Positions 36,977-47,541 of a stretch of 64,000 bases of DNA are shown in pieces. How positions within the stretch are numbered: the stretch's first letter is position 1; every line of letters starts with the position of its first letter. The notes beneath the pieces are model-generated. The model had not been told where the DNA came from, did not search any database, and was given only the letters and a program-made list of their open reading frames with translations. This DNA is from Anaeromyces robustus (Eukaryota; Neocallimastigomycota; Neocallimastigomycetes; Neocallimastigales; Neocallimastigaceae), in assembly GCA_002104895.1 (NCBI GenBank), contig MCFG01000316.1:1-64000 (forward strand). The letters run 5' to 3'. Position numbers and translations under genes: made by a program.

Positions 36977-38556
36977 TGTAACGAATATGAGTTATTCTCA
37001 CTAGGTTGTTGTAGTAATTAATAATAAATAAAATAATAATATAAAACCATAAATAATTAAGTCGTTCAGTTTAATAGATATTTCAATATATTTTATTCGA
37101 GCTATTCATGTTGTTGTTTTATTTATTATTAATTACTACAACAACCTAGTGAGAATAACTCATATTCGTTACAATGTTGACTCCCGTTGGAAAACACTCA
37201 CTACCTTGTTGTAGTATTCCACTTCCGACGTTCCAAGTTACTAACATTATTTATTTTTATTTTATATTCAAATTATATACTAGAATTTCAAATTATGAAT
37301 CAAAATTGATATTTCCGGTTCTATGAAAAGTAATCTACTAGCGAATATTGGTTATACTACCCTGTGCCATAATTTTGGGAAAACTTCAGTTCACTTTCTA
37401 AACAGGCACTCATCCATCAAGCTTTGAAGGAAAAAATTTTAAATTCACTCATCCATTAAGTTATATCTCGAATTTCATCAAACAAATAATTTCTCCATCA
37501 AGAACTATTCACCTACCTTTTATTAAATCTTTCGGAATACTTCTAGCTACTCTAGTTCTTGAGAAAATTAGTTTTAACCTCCGATGCACTCAGCTGCGAT
37601 CTTTGAAATTTCTTTAAATTTTTAGTTCTAATTCAACCATTCTGGGATACCAACAACCGATCCATCAAGGAATTACTTGTGCCTGCCATTTAGAACCTTT
37701 TGGAGCTCGATGTCGGTTAAAATTCGTTCAAACTCGCTCTACCTTGTGATACTCTACCGCTGAATATACACCTTTATATCTCTGTTATTTTAATATTCTA
37801 TTATATCTTTGTAGATAATATCTTATATATTATTTCTAGGGTTTCTAATACTTTATCTCAATTCTTATCCTCTCTTAGTTATCTACAAATCTCCGGGTTC
37901 CGTTCCCATCTCTTATTTTCTACTCCTGTATATTAGTGATCGTCTGGTATCCGATCTTTAGAGGAGGACCATATAACGATATCAAGAATCGTTATGGTTA
38001 CTAAAGTGGTTCATTGGTACCTGCTTGTAATATCATACTAGTTGTCACTGGTTCAAATCTTACTTTTTACCTTTTCGAAATAATATTTATAATAATAAAT
38101 TAATTAAATGAATGAATCATTAATTTTTAGATAAACTTATAATTTAATTAAATGAATGATAAATAATAAGTTAAATAAATCTTAATTAAGTGAATACACA
38201 TTAATTAACTAAATAAATTATTAATAATTAGCAAATGGATAGATTAATTAATAATTAGATAAATTGTATTTTAATAATAATTAAATATATTTTATTTTAA
38301 ATTATATAACCAATCATGTAATAACTTAGAATAGATTTTGAATATAAAAACTTCATGTATTATTTTATTTTGACTCTTTGAGTCAACATTAACATTTCAA
38401 TTAGTAATAAATAAAATAATAATATAAAACCATAAATAATTAAGTCGTTCAGTTTAATAGATATTTCAATATATTTTATTCGAGCTATTCATGTTGTTGT
38501 TTTATTTATTATTAATTACTACAACAACCTAGTGAGAATAACTCATATTCGTTACA
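36977..38556 (+). mobile_element. Element C: miniature LTR retroelement (TRIM) with a palindromic left end
   Basis: Inserted in the L3 3' LTR with target duplication ACTAT. 3' LTR 37,972-38,556 (585 bp), internal region 37,174-37,971 (798 bp, non-coding), left LTR only 197 bp (36,977-37,173). The left LTR begins with a 57-bp inverted copy of its own right end. The right LTR holds a tRNA-like module (TGGTTCATTGG at 38,007-38,017, GGTTCAAATCT at 38,050-38,060). The purine tract TTTAGAGGAGGACC and upstream CGTCTGGTATCCGA match element A. It cannot encode its own enzymes. Confidence 0.88.
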
Positions 38557-38640
38557 ACTATAATAAATATTTGAATACAGGTAAATATCACTTTCTAAGT
38601 CTATTTAGAATTAAGATATTTACCATTTGTATCAAATTTT

Positions 38641-38830
38641 TGGTACATACTAAAAGAAAAATATTGAAATTTACGTAATGTAAAAAATGTCAATGATTTA
38701 AGCTTATTATAGTAATAAGCTACATTATGCCTACTAAATAGTAATTACAATGTATGATCATACGCCTCAAATCTTTGAACAATTTAATTATTATTAATAA
38801 AATTTATAATAATAAATATGCAAAAGAACA

Positions 38831-38860
<30 letters not shown>
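38641..38860 (+). mobile_element. Relic resembling the R1 LTR
   Basis: 38,687-38,830 follows the start of R1 (47,542 and 61,537) with many differences, sharing TTTAATTATTATTAAT and the ACGCCTCAAATC-type block. Probably a very old copy. An (AAT)n microsatellite follows at 38,836-38,874. Confidence 0.45.
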
Positions 38861-38874
<14 letters not shown>

Positions 38875-38889
38875 TAAATGAAAATATAT

Positions 38890-39350
38890 TTCAAAATAAT
38901 GATAATAAATCAGTATAGTTATATAATTCCGGTGCTGGAGAATATATAACATATGATAATCTTTATTAAAAATCTTTAAGGAAAAACACATTAAATTAAA
39001 ATGCGCGAATAATACGATTTGTAACTTCGAAGGTTATAGAGAATTTAATTTTAAAATAAATAACCATGATTTTACATTAAAACGCGTGTTATATTCAAAG
39101 AAACTGTCTAAAAATATAATAAGTTCATAACAATAAATGAATTTATTATTTCTTCATCATTTAAACGATGATTTTGTAAGTGCAATATTTACATTGTATA
39201 AATTCCATCATATATCCATCATTGATAACGATTGTTTAAAAGAATTTATTGGACAATATGTGGTAGAAAATAATAAAAACAATTCTTATAGCTGATAAAC
39301 ATATAGAAAATAGTAAACGTTATTTATGATATTTTACCTATTTAAACCTA
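38890..39350 (+). mobile_element. Ty1/copia fossil: protease-region fragment
   Basis: Short pieces recall the copia protease and adjacent region: NSGAGEYITYDNL near 38,925 (the family's D-S-G-A active site), then IKLKCANNTICNFEGYREF and FTLKRVLYSKKL. Broken several times; old. Confidence 0.6.
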
Positions 39351-39590
39351 ATACAAATAATTCTGATTATCTTATATTTTAAAAATATATATATATATAT
39401 CTATAATAATTTCTTAAAAAAAAGTAATTTACAATAATGTTTTTAAATATCTATTACTATAATAAATAAAAATATTATTTTATATATATTGATATTATTT
39501 AATATAAATTTATGTATTACATATTAATAGTAATATATCTATTAAATTATTTATATAAATATTTATATTCATTATTTAATTTTTTTTTTT

Positions 39591-39628
<38 letters not shown>

Positions 39629-39767
39629 ATTTAAAAATTAAATACACAATATAAAAGATAAGTTATAATTAAAATACTGTTGATAAAATGATTAAAAAAT
39701 TAATAAAAATATAATAAAATTATATAATAAAGTTAGAAGGTTGTTTAAAAAATATAAAATCAAAATA
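39351..39767. other. A/T-rich spacer
   Basis: No recognisable feature beyond a (TTTA)n tract near 39,595-39,627. Confidence 0.5.
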
Positions 39768-40087
39768 TGACAAAAAATATTTCTGAAACAGATATTAATT
39801 ATATGTAACAAAATCTTGAATATAAAGGTGAAAATAAACAATTTATTTCATACGTTGAAAGGGTTCTTTTGAAAATAAAAAAATATCTTGAAAAAAAAAA
39901 AACCAAAATCTGAAAATTTTAAACCAGATGCATTTACTGAAATTATTATAAAACGTATAAATACACGTAAAGTAAAACCTAATACTCCTGTTGGAATAAT
40001 AGTATCAAAATATATTAAAGAACCAGTTACTCAATCTGCTTTGCGTTATTTTCGTAAACTTTCCGGTGGTAATGAAAATATTAATGG
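39768..40087 (+). pseudogene. Fragment resembling RNA polymerase largest subunit (Rpb1/Rpa1/Rpc1, domain 5 start)
   Basis: An open stretch reads VKPNTPVGIIVSKYIKEPVT followed by Q, a basic patch and a Gly-Gly pair. In the largest subunit of multisubunit RNA polymerases the corresponding signature is V-x-P-G-x-x-V-G-x-(I/L)-A-A-Q-S-I-G-E-P-x-T-Q-M-T-L-x-T-F, at the start of Rpb1 domain 5. Spacing and the V-G-I, I-x-E-P and T-Q landmarks agree, but several normally invariant residues differ, so it is unlikely to be active. The upstream Lys-rich text also fits the segment before that domain. A solo LTR of family B interrupts it at 40,088, and similar-looking text resumes after 40,660. It could be a decayed paralogue or come from a plasmid or large DNA virus; the sequence alone does not decide. 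Confidence 0.5.
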
Positions 40088-40659
40088 TGTAACGGTATCA
40101 ACAACGACATTAAGGAACTTCGTGGCTCAACGGTAACTACTTCTACCTTTATCATAGATATCACTGGTTCGAATCCTACTTTTACCTTTTTGATTTGGAA
40201 AATTATTCATTTATTTAGTTATTAATACATTTGTTCATTTACTTATTTTATTAATAGAATTATTTAGTCTATAATTATTCATTCACTTAGCTAGATTTAT
40301 TTAGATATTAGTTATTCGTTCACTTAGATATAAATACGATTTTATTTAGATACTAATTATGTATTCACTTAATTATAGTAATAGTTAAATAATTAAATAT
40401 TTTGTTATTTAAATAAGTAAACCAATCACGTAATGATTTAGAATAAGTCTTGAATATAAAAGAAATGTATTAATATTATTTTTACTCTTTGAGTCATTAT
40501 TAATAAGAAAAATATTAAATATTTAAATATTAAATAAAATACAAAATAAATCCATAAACATTATGTTTTAATATTGTGTTATTTATTTTGTTTGTTTATT
40601 TTATTTTAATTATTGAAATACTACAACAACCTAGTGAATTTCTCACTAAGTTCGTTACA
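40088..40659 (+). mobile_element. Solo LTR, family B, copy 2
   Basis: 572 bp, TGTAACGG...CGTTACA, target duplication AATGG on both sides. tRNA-like module: A box TGGCTCAACGG (40,123-40,133), B box GGTTCGAATCC (40,166-40,176). Nearly identical to the copy at 18,064 in opposite orientation. Confidence 0.93.
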
Positions 40660-40850
40660 AATGGTTTAAAAGAATTGTATAAAATGACGCATAATAAATT
40701 CGATTTTATTATGGAATGTTCTTCCTTTTGGATTATCAGATACTTCCCCATTCTTCCAATCATTTATTTTGATTTTAGTGTCACGTGTTTTATAGTAATC
40801 ATAATCTGTTTTTTGTTAATTCCAATCTTTTTATAACTGACTTATCAGTT
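40660..40850 (+). pseudogene. Possible continuation of the polymerase-like fragment
   Basis: Text after the B insertion is open for about 60 codons and less A/T-rich than usual. It starts with the target duplication, so it was contiguous with 39,768-40,087 before the LTR arrived. The match to RNA polymerase is weak here. Confidence 0.35.
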
Positions 40851-41340
40851 TCATTGTTTAACTCTAACAGACACTATATAAAAAAATCTAATAATAATAA
40901 TAAATAAATACATATTTTTATTTTTCCTTTCTTTTGTTCTGTTCATTAGTTCTTGTTAAAAGTAACAAGAGGAATTTTTTTATTTTATATAGTAAAAGGG
41001 TTAGGTTTGCATAGAGCTTATATACAGAGTTTAACGAATTTAAGTTATTAATTGTTGGAAAATGAAAGGCTTTTTAAGTTTTGGTTCTTCAAGCCTCTCA
41101 ATTCATGAATTGCAAAAATAAATTTATTACAATTCATGAATTGAGAGGAAAATATAGTTTACCCCGTAAATTTTGAAAATGAATACAAGTGATATTGAAA
41201 GAGAAGAACAAGAAAACGAATCTATTTTAAATGAAAACAGAAAAAGACAAATTGGGAGGCTTGAAGAACCAAAACTTAGAAGAAGAACAGGCTCGGGATT
41301 CTTTTATTAAAGAGTTAGAAGAAAAAACTAAGTAAACATA
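40851..41340 (+). mobile_element. Retroelement leader fragment with large inverted repeats
   Basis: The block GCATAGAGCTTATATACAGAG (20,21-base range near 41,010) recalls the leader of element A near 3140. Two inverted repeats are nested here: 41,094-41,112 with 41,130-41,148 (19 bp), and 41,076-41,097 with 41,256-41,277 (22 bp). A short frame starting MNTSDIEREEQENES (from 41,180) looks like the start of a Gag. Confidence 0.5.
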
Positions 41341-41585
41341 TTTCAAATAATTAAGAAAAAAATATTAATAATTTGGAATATGAAAATAAAAAATTAAATA
41401 TTTATTATAGAGATAGTTGAATTTGAATTTGTTTTAAATTATAATATTCCTATAATCACATAAATCTTTTATATTTTTATAATAAATAAAATTGTTGAAA
41501 ATAATTATGCAATTGATGAATTAAAATATTAAAAGACAAATTGATGTAGAAAATTTATTATGTAATTGTTATTTTTATATTAATT
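41341..41585. other. A/T-rich spacer
   Basis: Nothing recognisable. Confidence 0.4.
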
Positions 41586-42285
41586 GTAACGGAATGGTTG
41601 TTCCAATATTACAATTTACACCAGAACTGAAAATGAACACGAAAACAGAATAAAATTAAAGTAATTATACCTTGTAATATAAGAACACCTTTCCTTTGTT
41701 AACCTGAAAGGTCGGTGTCGAGATATATATATTAGTAAGATTTAGTTTTAAGTTTTATTTTATTTTTATTTAAAATATGTTTTATTAGAATTTAGTTTTA
41801 TTAATTATTAAAAATTAATAATAACTAATCTTTGTAGTATTTCAAACTACTCTTTAATTAATTATTACTAATATATAAAGTTATAAAATAAAAGCACAAA
41901 GAAAATATTTCAACTAAAGATTTTACACCTATTTATACTTTTTACGGAAAAATAGTTTTAAAAATAAAAGTTCATAAAAAATAATAAAAATTGCTAGAAA
42001 CTAAGATTTTTTGATATAAAATGAATCTCAGAAAAATAAAGAAATATTATATAATTTTTTAAAAAATAATAAAAATTGCTAGAAACTAAGATTTTTTGAT
42101 ATAAAATGAATCTCAGAAAAATAAAGAAATATTATATAATTTTTTAAAAAATAATAAAAATTGCTAGAAACTAAGATTTTTTGATATAAAATGAATCTCA
42201 GAAAAATAAAGAAATATTATATAATTTTTTCTTAAAGTTTCTATTTTTATTCCATGTAATTCTATGAAAAAATACAGAAAAAAAA
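41586..42285 (-). mobile_element. Partial A-group LTR with an internal triplicated block
   Basis: On the minus strand this is the right-hand part of an A-type LTR, ending CGTTCCGTTACA at 41,586. It runs leftward through the TATA-type box but does not reach the tRNA-like end. An 85-bp unit is repeated three times (landmark TTGCTAGAAA at 41,991, 42,076 and 42,161); other A copies have it once. Confidence 0.8.
41975..42235. repeat. 85-bp tandem repeat, three copies
   Basis: Three apparently identical 85-bp units inside the A-type LTR, implying recent expansion by slippage or unequal exchange. Confidence 0.88.
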
Positions 42286-42800
42286 CTTTTACTTAATTAT
42301 TTATCTGTGTAAAAAATTTTACACCTCCCCTTCTTTTACTAATATAGGAATGGTCAGGATCATTAACTAAGAGGGAATTAATTTCTAATTCCCATAAAGC
42401 CCCTATAATATCCTTTTTTTCTAATTTGTCTAATTTTAAATTTATAATTAAGCTAACCCTTGGGCTACAGTCCAATAATTGGGCAAAGGTAATATTACTA
42501 GGTGTGTTTAAAAGGTCCTTAGTAATATCATAATCTCCATCTTTAATTTTTAATTTATCCTCCTTATTATTACTATTATTTTTATTAATATTATCAATAA
42601 TATTATTATTAAAATTATTATTATTTAAATTTTTATTGTCATCTTTATTAAAATTACTATTAGAAGTCAGGTGATTAATTTCTTTATTTTTATGTTGTGA
42701 GCCAATATTTTTATTGTCAAAAATTTTTTGATTGGTCGTGATTTTCATATTATTGTTCCTGTTAATTGAATTAACAAGAGAGGCGATGGAATGTTCCAAG
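42286..42800 (-). mobile_element. Gypsy fossil: Gag-protease linker piece
   Basis: A minus-strand frame rich in Asn and Lys, with the stretch NITFAQLLDCSPRVSLII. It parallels NITIGQLLNINPKLRTEL in L4 (near 9700), so it belongs to the same broad Gag-protease type. Truncated on both sides. Confidence 0.55.
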
Positions 42801-43537
42801 GATGAAGACGACTATCATAATATTGATTCAAACATAAGTAAAAATAATTGTTTCGATTCAAACATAATTAATACAGAATCAAGAAATCAAATAAACAATA
42901 AAGATATTCCAAATAAAAATAATAATTTTAATTCTGAACTGATAATGATTAAATTAATTCAATTCTTCAAAATTCTTCTTTTCATCCAATTAACTCCATT
43001 TCATCCGATATTCCATTTAGCTTAACAAGCTATTACCAGTGAAAATAGTGAAAAATGGATTAAATCATATCAGATGAACTAACAACTTGTACAACAATGC
43101 CGTAACATTTGTTAGGAAAATTCCCAAAGGAAGAAAAATCATCAACAAAATGGGTATTTTCTATCAAAAGGGATGAAAATAACCAGATTATTAAATTTAA
43201 GGCTAGACTTGTAGCAAGAGGATTCACTCAGGAATTCGGCATTGACTTTGATCAAACTCGGAAAAAAAAGAAATTAATTCGAATGAAGAAAAAATTACTC
43301 CAGTACTATTTAAAAAAATATATGGTTGTACTGAAGAAGAAATAGATAACAATTTAGATGAAGAATATAGTAAATTTTTAGATTCTATTGAAGGTAATCC
43401 TTATGGTGATTTAGTGGATCAAACTCGGAAAAAAAAGAAAGTAATTCGAATGAAGAAAAAATTACTCCAATACTATTTAAAAAAATATATGGCTGTAGTG
43501 AAGAAGAAATAGATGACAATATAGATGAAGAATATAG
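42801..43537 (+). mobile_element. Ty1/copia fossil: start of reverse transcriptase and a duplicated block
   Basis: The stretch 43,109-43,260 shows the classic copia RT beginning TKWVFSIKRDENNQIIKFKA and VARGFTQEFGIDFDQT. It then gives way to a 167-bp direct repeat (units starting 43,250 and 43,417) with acidic coding text. Broken several times. Confidence 0.8.
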
Positions 43538-44131
43538 TGTAAAGAGTTTGTTAAAATAGATTACAACAACAAATAAAATACACTAACACAAGAATTAAAA
43601 AAAAAACACGTTAATATAAATTTGTTTTATTAAAATATAAGTTTTATTAATCATTTTAAGAATTAAAAAAATATAAGTTAATAACAATTACATTTTTTCC
43701 AAATTACATAAAATTTTCTTGACTATTTATATTTTTTATTAATTATAATATATTTCTATATAAAACTATCCTAATAAATTTTATTTATTAATAAAATATA
43801 AACTATAATTAAATTTAGTAAACTAAAATTACTAATTTAAACTAAATACTATTTTATTTGAATTTATTCTATTTATTATTTATTTATTATTTTATTATTA
43901 TTACTATATTTATTATATATTTTGAATTTAAAAACAATGGAAAATTTCATAAATTAAAAGTGAAAAAATTAATATTTCACAAAATAAATTAATAATTTAT
44001 TTTGTTTTGAACTTTATTTGATTTAAATTATTGTTTCACAATAATTTTACAGAAATATTTTTTGTAATTCAGTTACTTGTGACTGAATTTACAATTAAAG
44101 ATATTATAATATAGCGAATAATATCTTTACA
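43538..44131 (+). mobile_element. Solo LTR, family L5
   Basis: 594 bp, ends TGTAAAGA/TCTTTACA (8-bp inverted repeat), flanked by target duplication TATAG. Inserted in the second unit of the copia direct repeat. No tRNA-like module. Confidence 0.92.
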
Positions 44132-44837
44132 TATAGTAAATTTATAGATTCTATTGAAGGTGATCCTTATGGTGATTTAGTGGATCCTAAGTATTCCCAT
44201 TGGATTAGTATCATAAATATTTCAAAATACTTAAATAATACATTTTAAAATCAAATATAGCAGTCACGGCCAGTTCTATGCTTACTCAGATGCTGATTTT
44301 GAGGGGGGACATCAAAGACAGAAAATCAACATCCGGAAACATTTTCCTTATTGGAAATTCACCAATTTCCAGGACATCCAAGAAACAACGTATCGTTGCC
44401 ACATCTACTGCTGAGGCGGAATACATCAGTACCTCAGAGTGTGCAAAAAAAGGTTTTATGGTTCAGAAATATTTTTTATGAATAATTTAATCAAAAATTC
44501 ACTATTAAAATATTTACGGATAACATGACAAGCAAAATAGCCATGGAAAATGGAGAATTAAATACTAAACTAAAACATATAGCAATAAAATTTTACTTCA
44601 ACAAAGACAACATTAAAAATAAAAGAATATAATTAGAATATAAAGGACAAATGAAATGCTAGCAGACATTTTAACGAAGGACGTAAACGGACCAAAAATG
44701 AAGAAATTTTCTGACCAGATTTTTATAAAATAATTCACTTTTATCTTTATCTTATTTTTATTTTATTTTATTTTATTTTATTTATTATTATATTTTTTAA
44801 AAAACTAAAATTTTTTAAATTTAAGTTTGAGGCGGAA
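44132..44837 (+). mobile_element. Ty1/copia fossil: RNase H end and polypurine tract
   Basis: Contains the copia RNase H signature DRKSTSGNIFLIGNSPIS and ATSTAEAEYISTSECA (44,311-44,440), then ADILTKDVNGPKMKKF, which normally closes copia pol. Purine tract TTTGAGGCGGAA precedes the LTR. Same element as 42,801-43,537; broken. Confidence 0.85.
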
Positions 44838-45166
44838 TGTTAACATTAGTAATATTTTATTTTTAAAATTAGCAATACATTAGTAATTTACGTTCTAAGA
44901 ATATTCATGTAAATGTATATTTATAATAAATATTAGCCACAAATTTTAGTATAAATACATTATGGCTTGATACATTTTATTCATTGTAATTACCTTTTTT
45001 ATTATTTTTAATAAATAAACTTTTTAATAAAACATATCAATAATAAAGTTTATTAATAAAACATATCAATAATAAAGTTTATTAATAAATAAATAGTATT
45101 TAATTATAAAGTTACTACTTATAATATCTTTAATAATTAGTTATAAAATTTTTAATAGTCTTAACA
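44838..45166 (+). mobile_element. 3' LTR of the copia fossil (L8)
   Basis: 329 bp, TGTTAACATTAG...GTCTTAACA (ends TGTTAA/TTAACA). TATA-type box AGTATAAATACAT near 44,950. A short direct repeat ending AATAAAGTTTATTAATAAA lies near 45,045-45,090. Confidence 0.8.
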
Positions 45167-45520
45167 AATTTTAAATTGTAAAAAAGAATAAAATATATGA
45201 AAAATTGAAAGATATTTTGAAAAAAAAACAAGAACAAAAATAATAATTCTTAAAAATATATTTATATTAAATTTATTTTGTATTTAATTTTTGGATTATA
45301 GTAACTAAAAAATTCAATTTTTATTTAAGAATAAAATTTGTTATGAACCTTAAATTTAAATATGATATGATATTTTAATAATGATATTAATATGCTAAGT
45401 TCCTAAATGTATTTAACTTTATTTTTTGATTTCAAAATTTTAATTAAATTTTAATAAAACATATTTAATATTTTAATAATGAAAAAAATTTATTATAAAA
45501 TGTAATAAATACAAGTAAAT
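45167..45520. other. A/T-rich spacer between two copia pieces
   Basis: No feature recognised. Confidence 0.45.
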
Positions 45521-46190
45521 TTATATTTCACTAATTTTTTTAAAAACTTTTTTATTATAAGGGATAAAATTAGAAGTCTCTTGAATATTGGAAGGGGAAC
45601 CAAAATTGGCGGGACTATCCTCAAAGAAAGCAACAGAACGAGATAATATAATCTTGTTATTATTGATATCATAAATTTTGTAAGAGGTATGATTTATATC
45701 GTCATATCCTAAAAATATTCCTGGGAGAGTAGAGTTATTAAACTTCTTTCTAAATTGTTTTGGAACGTAAAAGAAGACTTTACATCCAAAAACTTTGAAT
45801 TTGCTGTAATCAACCTTTTCGTTATTCAATATTTCAAAAGGAATTTTATTATTTATATCTTTATGTGGTAGCCTATTATGTATATAATTGGCGGTAACTA
45901 CAACGTCTTCCCAAAATCGATGGTTCAATTTAGCGTCTTCCAACATGGCATCAGCGTTTGCAATGAGAGTGCCCTGAAGTCTTTCGACTCTTCCATTTTG
46001 TTGAGGGTTATAAGGAACAGTGCTTTCGTGTACTATCCCATTTTCTTCGTAGAATTTGTTAAACTTATTGTTGAAGAATTCTGTACCATTATCTGTTTTT
46101 ATGAACTTAATATTTTTATTATAAATATTTCTAATTTTGTTAAACCATATAATAAAGGTATTCTAAACATCCGCTTTTGACTTAATAAAA
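45521..46190 (-). mobile_element. Ty1/copia fossil: integrase piece, minus strand
   Basis: The frame 45,521-45,946 matches the copia integrase C-terminal half (ANYIHNRLPHKDINNKIPFE, FKVFGCKVFFYVPKQ, GIFLGYDD). Just upstream on the minus strand are DNGTEF-type and PYNPQQNGRVE-type blocks that hold the second Asp and the Glu of the DDE triad. Opposite in direction to the copia piece at 42,801-45,166, so a separate element. Broken. Confidence 0.85.
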
Positions 46191-46523
46191 TATACCCACT
46201 GTAAAGAACAGAAGTCCAACAATAATAATTCTTATGAAACTTAGAAACACCTCTATGAAAAATAAACAAGAATTATTGGACACAAACAAACAACAGGTTA
46301 GTATCAAATAATTTTATTTATTTTATTATTTCTTTGTTAATAAAAACTCGAATTTTCAAATGAGAAAATTCTTGAATATTTATAAACATTATTTTAAAAT
46401 ATTTTAATTACATTATTCATGAGTTATTATATTCTAAATCTAATTGGTCTATTAACCTTTTTATAATAAAATAATATTATCATTTAATACACTTTATAAT
46501 ATATTAATATATAATAAAATAAT
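46191..46523. other. A/T-rich spacer
   Basis: Includes a pair of short inverted repeats (AATAATTCTT / AAGAATTATT near 46,225 and 46,270). No gene. Confidence 0.45.
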
Positions 46524-46541
46524 TGTAACGAAACTCATAAT
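46524..46541 (+). mobile_element. Start of an A-group LTR, cut by L7
   Basis: TGTAACGAAACTCATAAT is the first 18 bases of the A subtype seen at 12,259 (minus). The L7 sequence follows directly, just before the place where the tRNA-like module would begin. Confidence 0.65.
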
Positions 46542-47541
46542 TAATACAAAATGGTAATTATCTTAATTCTTTACAAGAAAGAAAGTGATATTACCTATAT
46601 ATTCTTGGTAATAACTGTCTAAGTTATTCTGAAATTAGTTTATAAAATTTAAACACTAAAATTGTTTTATAAAAACACAGTTTTATTATTAAGTTTAAAA
46701 TATAAAATTTATTTATTAAAATCTTATTAAATTTATTATTAAGTATTAAATAGTAGTTTTATTCTTAACTAAACTATTTTATGTTGATTATATATTTAAT
46801 TTAAGTAATTTATTCTAATATTTATTAATTCATTATTATATTTTATTATGACTAAGCTATTATTAAAATAGTAGTGAAGAATTAATTACATAAAAATAAT
46901 TACATGTATTTATATTTTTCTTTAAAATTAAACTATTTACAATAATAAATAAAATAATACAAGTATTTATAAAAATATAAATAAAATAATTAAAAATTAT
47001 TAAATAAAATAAGTAAAAATGTATAAAAATAATAATAAAATAAATAATAAAAATAAATAATATTATTAATAAAATTATAAAAATAAACTGTTTATTTATT
47101 TATAAAATAAATATAATTAATTGTTATTTCTAATTTAGAAATGTTTAAGTGTAAAGAATATTTAAAAAGTATTTAGAAGGTATTTTAAAAGTGTTTTTAG
47201 AAACTATTTTCGAGTCATATTATTTAATTAAAATATTTTAGAATCTTTTATTATTTTTACAATATTAATTATAAATTGTTTATAATTTATATAAATTTAA
47301 TATTTAATAATATTTTTAAGAATTGATTTAGTTTAAGATAATAATGATAAAGATATTGTTTTAAGAATATAATTTTATAATCTTATTATTTTTATTAATA
47401 TTATTAATTATTTTAAATGATAATTCAATATATTATTAAAATTTATTAATTATTTGAAGTTTAGAAAATAATTATAATTAAAGTAAATTAATAATAAATT
47501 ATAGAGAATAATAATAAATAAAAATTATTAAAATTTTTAAA
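46542..47541 (-). mobile_element. LTR of family L7, minus strand, copy 2
   Basis: Runs from TAATACAAAATGG to where R1 has inserted (duplication TTAAA). Parallels 16,734-17,781 (plus) and 62,984-64,000 (minus). Confidence 0.78.

Larger units (their letters stand above)
34005..38634 (+). mobile_element. Element L3: non-coding LTR retroelement with two nested insertions
   Basis: 5' LTR 34,005-34,613 (609 bp, TGATAAAG...TTTGTATCA), internal region 34,614-35,871 (1258 bp), 3' LTR 35,872-38,634. The 3' LTR is stretched by an A-type solo LTR (36,100-36,663) and by miniature element C (36,977-38,556). The internal region begins with a TGG-containing primer-site candidate (ATGGTGGAGAATCC) and ends with a purine tract (GCCGGAGGAA). 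It has no long frame, so the element is non-autonomous. The two LTRs are very similar outside the insertions. Structurally it looks whole. Confidence 0.85.

Noticed and set aside
36977-37173. Palindromic 197-bp unit as an independent MITE with terminal inverted repeats
   Set aside because: Its target duplication spans the whole of element C, and its right part equals the end of C's right LTR; it is C's left LTR, not a DNA transposon.
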